Assembly (NCBI GenBank): GCA_039208045.1
Contig: JBCCRH010000226.1
Span: forward strand, 1 to 9,678
DNA length: 9,678 bases
Direction: 5' to 3'
Source: JBCCRH01 sp039208045
GTDB lineage: Bacteria; Bacteroidota; Bacteroidia; Chitinophagales; Saprospiraceae
The notes below the pieces were generated by a model, which was not told the DNA's origin, did not search any database, and saw nothing but the letters and a program-made list of their open reading frames with translations. The position numbers and the translations under genes were made by a program. This document shows, piece by piece, positions 1 through 5,596 of this stretch. How positions within the stretch are numbered: position 1 is the first letter of the stretch; each line of letters opens with the position of its first letter.

Positions 1-74
1 TGGCGCGCTACAGCTTGCTGAAAAAATGCAATGAATAGAAAAACAGTCAGATAAAATATTCTTAGATACTTCAT
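1..74 (-). CDS. Partial secreted protein, N-terminus only (possible tandem paralogue of the 314-2587 gene)
   Basis: Reading the minus strand from the ATG at 74-72 gives 24 codons with no stop before the window edge. The peptide starts MKYLRIFYLTV, continues with a hydrophobic stretch (LFIAFF) and ends QQAVAR, with two bases (CA) of the next codon visible, so residue 25 is His or Gln. A basic start, a hydrophobic core and an Ala-x-Ala cleavage site make a good Sec signal peptide. The neighbouring secreted PKD protein has its signal peptide end at ...QARH, so an ARH junction in both would suggest related proteins in tandem; this is inference from very little sequence. The gene has the same orientation as the upstream PKD gene and starts 239 bp after its stop. 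An AAGGA-like purine stretch lies about 14 bp before the ATG, too far for a convincing ribosome binding site. The mature protein is outside the window, so no function can be given. Confidence 0.6.
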   Translation of the reverse strand, partial: MKYLRIFYLTVFLFIAFFQQAVAR

Positions 75-146
75 AGATGTGTGTAGTGATCCTTATTTCG
101 CTATTTCAAAATAATTGATAAGATAAGAACTTGACGGACTACCGTG

Positions 147-154
147 CAAACATA
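147..154 (-). promoter_or_regulatory. Possible -7 promoter element for the partial gene at the left edge
   Basis: On the minus strand these bases read TATGTTTG, a full match to the Bacteroidota -7 consensus TAnnTTTG. It lies about 70 bp before the ATG at 74. The nearest TTTG (172-169) is only 14 bp upstream of it, shorter than the usual spacing for a -33 element, so this is a weak call. Confidence 0.25.
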
Positions 155-199
155 ATCGCACTTTCTAGCAAAAGGCAGACGAATAAGCGTATGTCTAGT

Positions 200-228
200 C
201 TACCGAATCAGCGTAATCATCGAACGAT
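200..228. repeat. 29-bp direct repeat, downstream copy of the PKD gene's 3' end
   Basis: Positions 200-228 are identical to 314-342, starting ctaccgaatcagcg. The second copy is the last 29 bp of the minus-strand PKD gene, encoding RSMITLIR plus the stop codon. This copy therefore repeats the gene end 114 bp further downstream. Upstream of the 29 bp (in the minus-strand sense) the duplicated frame does not continue to resemble the gene, so only the extreme tail was copied. The match stops cleanly at both ends. Likely origins are recombination between tandem paralogous gene ends or a slippage or insertion event that left an 85-bp insert. Confidence 0.9.
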
Positions 229-270
229 CGTAATCTGCTGAGCGCGTGCTAGGCTTTTTTCGTAAAGCTT

Positions 271-305
271 GGCCCGCGCTTAGTGGATTTGCAATCCGCG
301 TGGCC
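271..305. repeat. REP-like imperfect palindrome
   Basis: The perfect core ggatt-tgc-aatcc (285-297) sits inside outer arms GGCC...GGCC (271-274 and 302-305) with GCG/CGC pairing between, giving a long imperfect stem. It lies between the two 29-bp direct repeats and begins just past the stop of the PKD gene. It could act as a transcript-end hairpin for that gene, but no T-run follows it on the minus strand, so a dispersed REP-type element is equally possible. No transposase is near it. Confidence 0.5.
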
Positions 306-313
306 CTATTTAC

Positions 314-342
314 CTACCGAATCAGCGTAATCATCGAACGAT
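314..342. repeat. 29-bp direct repeat, copy inside the PKD gene end
   Basis: This is the in-gene partner of the repeat at 200-228, exact over 29 bp and including the TAG stop (complement of 314-316). The two copies enclose 85 bp that include the REP-like palindrome. Confidence 0.9.
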
Positions 343-2587
343 TTTGATACGGCTCCCCCCGCGGCCCCTTAAATGTTACTTGGCAAACGTATACCCCAGG
401 CGGCGCCAACTGCCCCGAATTGTTCTTACGACCATTCCAGCCCGCCTCCGGCGAACTACTTGCGAAAACGAGTTCGCCCCAGCGATTCCAAATTTGCATC
501 TCAAAATCACTGATGCCCACCAAAAAGCCCTTCCCTTCAAATGTATCATTTACAGCGTCAGCATTAGGGGTGAAAGCATTTGGAAGGAAATACGTGAAGG
601 TCGGAATGATGTCAACGATAGCCACAGTAGTGTCTTTACACCGTAGTCCATCTTCTACAATTAAGGTCACTAATTGTTGTCCAGTATCAGGAAATACATA
701 GCTCGGATTGGGGTTAATAGAAGTGGCTTTTCCATCAAAGTTCCAAAACCACCGGCTGGCCCCCATAGAGCGGTCGGTAAACATAATCTCAGGCGCAAAA
801 TTATCCGTCGTTTCGGGACTAAAAGAAAAGGCAGCCGTAGGCGGCTCCGTTGCTTCAATCAAATCAGTAAAGAGGGTATCCGTTTCACAGCCAATAGGCG
901 ATACAATCTGCACGCCTACCGAATACACCCCAGGCTCCTGATACCGATACGTAGGGCTAATTGCCTCGCTTATGCCCCCATCTCCAAAATCCCATAGTAG
1001 GGAGTAAGTCTCATCAATGGGTTCCGATAGATTATTAAAGAAAATATCCGCCGGAGCACAGCCTATAAAGGTGCTAGGCGCTACCACAATAATGGCAGGA
1101 ACCGGAAAGTAGGAAACTTCCTGCTCTGCTACATCCGTACAACCATTGCTATCCGTCACCTGAAGCCGCACCGGAAAATTACCAGGGTCGCGGTACACGT
1201 GAGCGGGGTTAATCATAGCAGACGTATCGCCATCCCCAAACTGCCAATCCCAGTCCGTGATACCATCAAAACCGGAAAAGGACAGATCGGTAAATTCCAC
1301 AGGGCCTGCTATGCAGGTATCATACTCAAAGCTAAAGTCTGCATCAATTTCTGGGAAAATATTCACAAAAATAGTAGCGGTATCACTACAATCCTCCCCA
1401 GGATTCAGAATCAGCCGCCCCCCATACTGGCCTGGGCCAGGAAACTCAATCGTCGGATTCCACTCATTAAATACATCAATATTTTGCCCATCTCGAACAA
1501 ATTCCCATCGATATTCATCAATATTTTCTTCTTGAAAACTCTGGTTGACAAAGTCGATCGTACTTACCCCACAAGAATTCAGCACATAATCCCGACCATT
1601 AATAATCTCATCTTCCTGTATATCCGCAAAAACGGTCACCTCACAATTCGTAACATTAAATTGGAAATCGCGCCTAATCGTACTCAGCAACTCCCCACCG
1701 CGAAACTCGCTCACACATACCCCCACTACAAACTGCCCTGGTAGTACCGGCACCCCCGTAATTAGGCCCGTATTGGTATTGATAGAAACCGGAGACACCG
1801 TACCTAGCGGATCGAGAAAGGTAAAATCAGGTACTGCAAAGTTCACCTCATCAAATGGAGGTGGAGCATCGGGATCGGGAGCCACGCCATCCAGTCCATT
1901 TGGGTTGCCGGTATTAGGGCCTCCGCCCAATAGCGGCGCACAAAACTCATAGATCAACTGATCGCCTTCGGCATCAGTGGCGGAGTGGTCAAAGGTGAAA
2001 TCTTGATTAGCACAAATCAAGATAGGAGGGAAGTCATTGAAGGTTGGGCTATTGTTGCAAGAGGCCTGAGCCGCAGGCGTTAGCTCTAGCGTGTAAGTGG
2101 CCCCCGAAGCGCCCGGCTCAATGATATTGTTAATCGTATTGTTACGGCAGCAACGCTGATACACCAAATGATAGCTCTCATCGATCACATCTAATTCAAC
2201 TAGTGGGAAAGTATACACGCCCTGCTCTACACAAATATTGGTAGGCACCACCACACAACTATTACCAGGAATAGCCTCAATATCCGTCACCACAGGTGCA
2301 TCTAGCCAGTACGCATCAATCCAATTGGGATTATCCCCCCGAAATAGCGTCACGTGAGCAGGGCTAAACGAAGTAGGGCCAGAGTCAAAATCAGCGCCTC
2401 CACCCAGGCAGTCCCGATAAATAATCATCGTAAACTGGTAGATCATGCGGTTGGTAGAGGGGTCATTATTGACATAGCCCAAACATTCGTAGGTAATCTC
2501 CCCCCCAATGAGGTGCCGAGCTTGCAGCATGGCTGAGTTACAAAACATCGTAAAAAAAAGGAGTAGAGCACAAAATAATTGTTTCAC
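314..2587 (-). CDS. Secreted PKD-repeat protein with type B T9SS C-terminal sorting domain
   Basis: This 757-residue protein is probably exported by Sec and then delivered to the cell surface or medium by the type IX secretion system. The N-terminus has a signal peptide (MKQLFCALLLFFTMF, cleavage near residues 20-24). Next comes an N-terminal domain starting RHLIGGEITYECLG, with a YRDC motif and a CCR motif near residue 146, as seen in many large Bacteroidota surface proteins. Four PKD or PKD-like beta domains follow at about residues 318-410, 415-490, 505-580 and 585-660; two carry clear FGDG motifs near 449 and 534, and the last has NFDG. Residues 665-757 are a gliding-motility-type C-terminal domain (LPNAFTPN...ND, IWNRWG, GWNG, GVYV), the type B sorting signal. 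The start codon is GTG (2587-2585); it is preferred because the signal peptide begins exactly there, although no strong Shine-Dalgarno is seen. No enzymatic domain is visible, so an adhesin or structural surface role is inferred. Confidence 0.9.
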   Translation of the reverse strand: MKQLFCALLLFFTMFCNSAMLQARHLIGGEITYECLGYVNNDPSTNRMIYQFTMIIYRDCLGGGADFDSGPTSFSPAHVTLFRGDNPNWIDAYWLDAPVVTDIEAIPGNSCVVVPTNICVEQGVYTFPLVELDVIDESYHLVYQRCCRNNTINNIIEPGASGATYTLELTPAAQASCNNSPTFNDFPPILICANQDFTFDHSATDAEGDQLIYEFCAPLLGGGPNTGNPNGLDGVAPDPDAPPPFDEVNFAVPDFTFLDPLGTVSPVSINTNTGLITGVPVLPGQFVVGVCVSEFRGGELLSTIRRDFQFNVTNCEVTVFADIQEDEIINGRDYVLNSCGVSTIDFVNQSFQEENIDEYRWEFVRDGQNIDVFNEWNPTIEFPGPGQYGGRLILNPGEDCSDTATIFVNIFPEIDADFSFEYDTCIAGPVEFTDLSFSGFDGITDWDWQFGDGDTSAMINPAHVYRDPGNFPVRLQVTDSNGCTDVAEQEVSYFPVPAIIVVAPSTFIGCAPADIFFNNLSEPIDETYSLLWDFGDGGISEAISPTYRYQEPGVYSVGVQIVSPIGCETDTLFTDLIEATEPPTAAFSFSPETTDNFAPEIMFTDRSMGASRWFWNFDGKATSINPNPSYVFPDTGQQLVTLIVEDGLRCKDTTVAIVDIIPTFTYFLPNAFTPNADAVNDTFEGKGFLVGISDFEMQIWNRWGELVFASSSPEAGWNGRKNNSGQLAPPGVYVCQVTFKGPRGEPYQNRSMITLIR

Positions 2588-2764
2588 TGGGTGCGTTTTT
2601 AAAAATTCTTAAGCAATGGTACAATACCAGAGCCGAAAAATAGTTGTAAGAATACGATTGATGCTTGCAGCTTATAGCTTATGTGTAAGTTGTTAGGAAA
2701 AATAAGGATTGTTACTTGGATAATGGTACGTGCAAAAAACAAATTTTACCAAATCGTAAATAAA

Positions 2765-2795
2765 TTGACATTATCCATTCCTTTCCATGCTTTTG
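2765..2795 (+). promoter_or_regulatory. Weak candidate promoter for the Sua5-like/GH36 unit
   Basis: TTGACA at 2765-2770 is followed after 17 bp by TGCTTTTG (2788-2795), which matches TAnnTTTG at all but one fixed base. A start near 2802 would give a leader of about 100-135 bp containing the hairpins at 2821-2855 and 2872-2885. A second TTGACA at 2793-2798 has no good -7 partner. Confidence 0.3.
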
Positions 2796-2820
2796 ACATA
2801 GTCCCAAAACTACACTCACT

Positions 2821-2855
2821 GTAAAACCGCTACTGGAAAGCCAGTTATGTTTTAC
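2821..2855. other. Two-tier stem-loop in the leader of the Sua5-like gene
   Basis: The outer arms GTAAAAC (2821-2827) and GTTTTAC (2849-2855) are perfectly complementary. The inner arms ACTGG (2832-2836) and CCAGT (2841-2845) close an AAAG loop, and a small internal loop (cgct/tat) separates the two stems. With one mismatch the outer stem extends to about 2818-2858. No T-run follows on either strand, so it is not a standard intrinsic terminator. It may be a structured leader or a dispersed palindrome. Confidence 0.55.
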
Positions 2856-2871
2856 CGTCAAAACCAAAAGA

Positions 2872-2885
2872 CCCGCATAGGCGGG
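2872..2885 (-). terminator. Terminator-like hairpin (minus direction)
   Basis: CCCGC (2872-2876), an ATAG loop and GCGGG (2881-2885) form a short GC stem. On the minus strand it is followed by TCTTTTGGTTTT, resembling an intrinsic terminator. No minus-strand gene ends here, so it may instead insulate the divergent promoters or be a remnant. It lies only a few tens of bases before the Sua5-like start. Confidence 0.35.
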
Positions 2886-2938
2886 CAAAAAACTCAACTC
2901 CCATGTTTATGACCACTTCTACAAATGGAAGGACTGCC

Positions 2939-3508
2939 ATGGTTCAACGCTACAATTTGGAGGGGGCAATGGCAACACTGGAAGATGGGGGATTAATTCT
3001 GTTTCCGACAGACAGTATCTGGAGTATCGGCTGTGACGCCACAGATCCTGTAGCTGTCGAGTCCATATATCGCCTGAAGGGCGTGCGCAATCCAGCTTGT
3101 CTGGAGTTTCTCGTGGACTCACCCCAGCAGATTACCCCTTTCGTCGAGCATTTACACCCTCGTTTAGAGACGCTCTTACTCTATCACGTTCGTCCGCTGA
3201 CGATCTTGACTAAGGGCAAGCCCAATTTGCCTTCAAATATCCTACGCCCTGATGGTACTATTGCCTTTCGGGTAGCACAGGATGATTACTGTCGCCGGCT
3301 CATTGATGCCTATGGCGGGCCACTAATTACAGCCTACGCTTGCGTCGGTTGTGACCAATATCCACCTAATTTTGGAGGGATTAGCTCTACTATTCTACAA
3401 GGCGTAGACTTTGTTAGCCGTCACCGTCAGACCGAAAAAATTGCAGGAGAACCTTCTGTGATGGTTCGCCTTACGGAAAAAGACGAGCTAGAGTTTCTGC
3501 GCGATTAG
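2939..3508 (+). CDS. Sua5/YciO/YrdC-fold protein, divergent threonylcarbamoyl-AMP synthase homologue
   Basis: The protein has 189 residues from the ATG at 2939. This start is chosen because GGAAGGA (2927-2933) lies 5 bp before it and it gives the family's usual short N-terminus; an in-frame ATG at 2903 would add 12 residues. Family members make threonylcarbamoyl-AMP from threonine, bicarbonate and ATP for the tRNA t6A modification. Visible family landmarks are LILFPTDSIWSIGCDAT (from residue 20), AVESIYRLK, RPLTILTKG, LPSNI...DGTIAFRV, PPNFGGIS, and VDFV..RQ near the end. This order matches the form of the family I recall from Bacteroidota. Key motifs are altered: the usual YGLG/WGIG is WSIG, the KxR of the K-x-R...K active-site segment reads KGVRNPA, and the usual STSAN loop reads ITAYAC. 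These changes suggest reduced or changed activity, so a house-keeping TsaC/Sua5 is probably elsewhere (inference). The next gene starts 5 bp after its stop, so the two are probably cotranscribed. Confidence 0.8.
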   Translation: MVQRYNLEGAMATLEDGGLILFPTDSIWSIGCDATDPVAVESIYRLKGVRNPACLEFLVDSPQQITPFVEHLHPRLETLLLYHVRPLTILTKGKPNLPSNILRPDGTIAFRVAQDDYCRRLIDAYGGPLITAYACVGCDQYPPNFGGISSTILQGVDFVSRHRQTEKIAGEPSVMVRLTEKDELEFLRD

Positions 3509-3513
3509 TCGGA

Positions 3514-5229
3514 ATGGAGGTATCGTTTCACCTTCTAGGTATGGGGTCATCACCTGTTCAGCTCACTGCTGGGCAGGTCGTGGCTACCGAGCAGTGGCAG
3601 TTTACGCTTTCGCTAAATGCCTTGCCAAATGGCAAGCGCGTACAGCTTTTTGTGGTGCCTTTACGGCAAAATGCAGCTACGGAATCTTGGCATAGGGTAC
3701 AGCTTTCGCTAAAATTTGCGGGTCTAAGCTTTGAGTGCATTTTCTGCAATGGGTTTCAATCGTGGTCCGAAAGTCGAGAGTTCTGGCCCACCGAAGTCAT
3801 CAAGCCCTTGCGATCCATCGCCAAGCCCCTAATGTACTACTATGGCGATACCCATTTTGAGCACATCAAAAGAGGCAAAAACTGGCTACATTCCTGGACG
3901 TATACCTATTTCCGAAAGGCACCCAACCAATTGCTGCTCATTGGTTCGAACCAAGAGGCAAACGCATTCACGCTATTTCAGCACGACCTGGCGCACCAGC
4001 AAGTGCTAGTAGAGCGCGATTTCGAGGGCTGGACGTTTGAGCAGGCCACCCCCATTTTCGACCTCTTCATCGCCGAAGGAGCAGACCGCCCTATTTTCCA
4101 GCAATGGTTTGAGCAGATGGCCATCCCCGCGCCCAAAGCACCCCCCATGTCCGGCTGGACGAGCTGGTACAACTATTACACTGACATTTCAGAGGCGCTT
4201 TTACAAAAGCACATCGAAGGCTTCGCCGCCCGCGATTTCCCCATCCAGATTTTCCAAATCGACGACGGCTACCAAACGAGGGTAGGGGACTGGTTCTCCA
4301 TCAAAGACAGCTTCCCCAATGGCATGCGATCTATCGCTGAGGCTATTCACGCCAAAGGCTACAAAGCAGGCCTCTGGCTGGCCCCCTTCGTCTGCGAGCG
4401 CCGCTCCCAGCTCTACCAAGCGCACCCCGACTGGCTCCTCCGCGATGCCAAAGGCCGCCCCGTCCGCGCCGGCTACGCGCCCATCTGGAGCGGCTACTTC
4501 TACGCCCTCGATTTTTACCATCCTGAGGTACAAGCCTACTTAGCTGAAGTATTACACACCTTCGTGCAAACATGGGATTTCGACCTGCTCAAACTCGATT
4601 TTCTCTATGCCGTCTGCCTACTTCCACGCCCCGATAAAACCAGGGCTCAAATCCTTCACGAAGCCCTACACTTCATCCGTGAAGCTGTAGGCCAAGAAAC
4701 ACTCCTGCTAGGCTGCGGCGTCCCCTTAGGCCCCAGCTTCGGCCTATTCGACTACTGCCGCATCGGCGCCGACATCCACCTCAAATGGGAGCACCGCCTC
4801 CTCACCTTCTTACGCAACCGCGAGCGCGTATCCACCATCCTCTCCCTCCGCTCCGCCCTCGGCCGCTGGCACCTCAGCGGCCTTGCCTTCCAAAACGACC
4901 CCGACGTCTTCATTTTGCGCCAAGCCAACCACCAGCTCACCCCCACCCAGCAAAATACCATCCTCCAAGTCAATGCCCTCACCGGTCACCTCCTCTTCTG
5001 CTCCGACGCGATGGAAGAGTACACCAACTCCCAAGAGCAAACCTATTACCAGGGTCACGCCCACCTGCACGCACAAGTGCAGCAAGTGGAGCAGCTAAGC
5101 TTGGACGTGTATTTGATAGAAGTGCAGACCGATGGTGGGGTACAGCGGGTATTGGCTAATCTTTCAGGGGAGGGATTTGAGTATCAAGGGAGTTATATAC
5201 CAGCGTATGCTGTAGAAATAATAAAGTAA
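3514..5229 (+). CDS. GH36-type alpha-galactosidase (melibiase family)
   Basis: This 571-residue protein without a signal peptide is probably a cytoplasmic glycoside hydrolase that removes terminal alpha-galactose from oligosaccharides such as melibiose or raffinose. An N-terminal beta-sandwich (about 1-205) precedes a TIM barrel that opens with GWTSWYNYY (from 214). QIDDGYQ follows (Asp250-Asp251), then GLWLAPF (286-292). KLDF contains Asp362, the expected nucleophile, and RIGADIHLKW contains Asp420, the expected acid/base; a Cys/Gly-rich LLGCGVPLGP lies before it, as in GH36. A small C-terminal beta domain ends the protein. Many bacterial GH36 enzymes exceed 700 residues, so this is a short form, and a related GH36 specificity cannot be excluded. 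Its ATG lies 5 bp after the Sua5-like stop. Third codon positions are strongly C-biased from roughly 4040 to 5060, less so at both ends of the gene. No transporter or sugar regulator is in the window. Confidence 0.85.
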   Translation: MEVSFHLLGMGSSPVQLTAGQVVATEQWQFTLSLNALPNGKRVQLFVVPLRQNAATESWHRVQLSLKFAGLSFECIFCNGFQSWSESREFWPTEVIKPLRSIAKPLMYYYGDTHFEHIKRGKNWLHSWTYTYFRKAPNQLLLIGSNQEANAFTLFQHDLAHQQVLVERDFEGWTFEQATPIFDLFIAEGADRPIFQQWFEQMAIPAPKAPPMSGWTSWYNYYTDISEALLQKHIEGFAARDFPIQIFQIDDGYQTRVGDWFSIKDSFPNGMRSIAEAIHAKGYKAGLWLAPFVCERRSQLYQAHPDWLLRDAKGRPVRAGYAPIWSGYFYALDFYHPEVQAYLAEVLHTFVQTWDFDLLKLDFLYAVCLLPRPDKTRAQILHEALHFIREAVGQETLLLGCGVPLGPSFGLFDYCRIGADIHLKWEHRLLTFLRNRERVSTILSLRSALGRWHLSGLAFQNDPDVFILRQANHQLTPTQQNTILQVNALTGHLLFCSDAMEEYTNSQEQTYYQGHAHLHAQVQQVEQLSLDVYLIEVQTDGGVQRVLANLSGEGFEYQGSYIPAYAVEIIK

Positions 5230-5290
5230 TGGCTCGCCATTTGCCTATAACGACTACAGTTCACAAACATTTATTTAGAACATACAGGCT

Positions 5291-5307
5291 GCCCAACTAA
5301 GTCGGGC
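5291..5307. repeat. Small palindrome gcccaac-taa-gtcgggc
   Basis: Seven-base arms (one mismatch) around a taa loop, 62 bp after the GH36 stop codon, followed by gctttcag. It may be a weak transcript-end hairpin or one of the dispersed palindromes of this region. Confidence 0.4.
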
Positions 5308-5342
5308 GCTTTCAGTAAATACTAGACTAAATTATAGGCAGT

Positions 5343-5363
5343 TTGTCCGACCGAATCGGACAA
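5343..5363. repeat. Perfect 8-bp inverted repeat TTGTCCGA / TCGGACAA
   Basis: The arms at 5343-5350 and 5356-5363 are exactly complementary around a ccgaa loop. It shares the outer TTGTCC...GGACAA with the hairpin at 5399-5415. No T-run follows. Confidence 0.6.
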
Positions 5364-5398
5364 TGCTTTAACACCTAATACCTATGAATTTGAGAATA

Positions 5399-5415
5399 TT
5401 GTCCTGGAAGGACAA
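5399..5415. repeat. 7-bp inverted repeat TTGTCCT / AGGACAA
   Basis: Perfect arms (5399-5405 and 5409-5415) surround a gga loop, immediately followed by gctgta. The sequence caagctgta (5413-5421) that ends this hairpin is repeated exactly at 5465-5473, at the end of the next hairpin. Confidence 0.55.
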
Positions 5416-5448
5416 GCTGTATATAACTTACTAGTGCGTACATGGCCC

Positions 5449-5473
5449 TGCCCCCTTTGGTGGGCAAGCTGTA
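5449..5473. repeat. Hairpin TGCCC / GGGCA followed by a repeated caagctgta tail
   Basis: Arms at 5449-5453 and 5462-5466 enclose an 8-base loop. The tail caagctgta (5465-5473) is an exact copy of that after the preceding hairpin, 52 bp upstream, so the two form a related hairpin-plus-tail pair. Confidence 0.45.
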
Positions 5474-5543
5474 AGTACAGTAGAATACTATTGTTAAGTA
5501 CGTTGTGAAGAGTGCATTGCTTAACTTTTTATCTTAACTATAC

Positions 5544-5574
5544 TTGACAATGTATTTTTTGTCACTTATATTTG
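5544..5574 (+). promoter_or_regulatory. Promoter of the two-ATPase operon (TTGACA-N17-TATATTTG)
   Basis: TTGACA (5544-5549) and TATATTTG (5567-5574) are separated by 17 bp. The downstream element matches the Bacteroidota -7 consensus TAnnTTTG exactly and the upstream one contains the -33 TTG. Transcription would start near 5580-5582, giving a leader of only about 15 bases before the ATG at 5597. No strong Shine-Dalgarno is present, which is common in this phylum. Confidence 0.75.
5545..5564. promoter_or_regulatory. Putative operator 1 (TGACAA-N8-TTGTCA)
   Basis: The half-sites TGACAA (5545-5550) and TTGTCA (5559-5564) are exact inverted copies separated by 8 bp. The site covers the -33 element and part of the spacer, so a bound dimeric protein would block RNA polymerase. 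Its geometry equals that of operator 2, 31 bp downstream centre to centre, close to three helical turns. Confidence 0.6.
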
Positions 5575-5575
5575 A

Positions 5576-5595
5576 TGACAATAAATTTATTGTCA
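5576..5595. promoter_or_regulatory. Putative operator 2, perfect 20-bp palindrome
   Basis: TGACAATAAA followed by TTTATTGTCA is a perfect dyad lying between the -7 element and the start codon, over the predicted transcription start. It has the same 6-8-6 architecture and identical half-sites as operator 1, which makes a specific dimeric repressor likely. The regulator's gene is not recognisable in the window. Confidence 0.65.
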
Positions 5596-5596
5596 A

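Larger units (their letters stand above)
2588..2902. other. Divergent intergenic region between the PKD gene and the Sua5-like gene
   Basis: About 315 bp separate two divergent genes, so promoters for both should lie here. For the minus-strand gene no exact TAnnTTTG element was found; the closest matches have one extra base (TACGATTTG, TAAAATTTG, in the 2740-2760 area). For the plus-strand gene there is one weak candidate (2765-2795). Two hairpins lie between that candidate and the Sua5-like gene. The minus-strand reading frame across 2712-2897 has no recognisable protein content and is considered chance. Confidence 0.5.
5230..5543. other. Non-coding region with a cluster of small hairpins
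   Basis: The 314 bp between the GH36 stop and the ATPase promoter contain no credible gene; the only small frame noted (16 codons from 5384) has no ribosome site or familiar content. The stretch instead holds four inverted repeats at 5291-5307, 5343-5363, 5399-5415 and 5449-5466, listed separately. The first could end transcription of the GH36 unit, but none is followed by a clear T-run. Confidence 0.6.

Noticed and set aside
200..342. Phage or integron attachment-site pair
   Set aside because: The direct repeats enclose only 85 bp and no integrase or tRNA gene is near.
1199..1744. 181-codon plus-strand frame
   Set aside because: It lies entirely antisense to the well-supported PKD gene and its product is low-complexity and unlike any family.
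2712..2897. 61-codon minus-strand frame in the divergent intergenic region
   Set aside because: No familiar motif; it runs through two hairpins and overlaps the expected promoter area.
5384..5434. 16-codon plus-strand frame starting MNLRILSWKD
   Set aside because: Very short, without a ribosome site, and it overlaps a hairpin.
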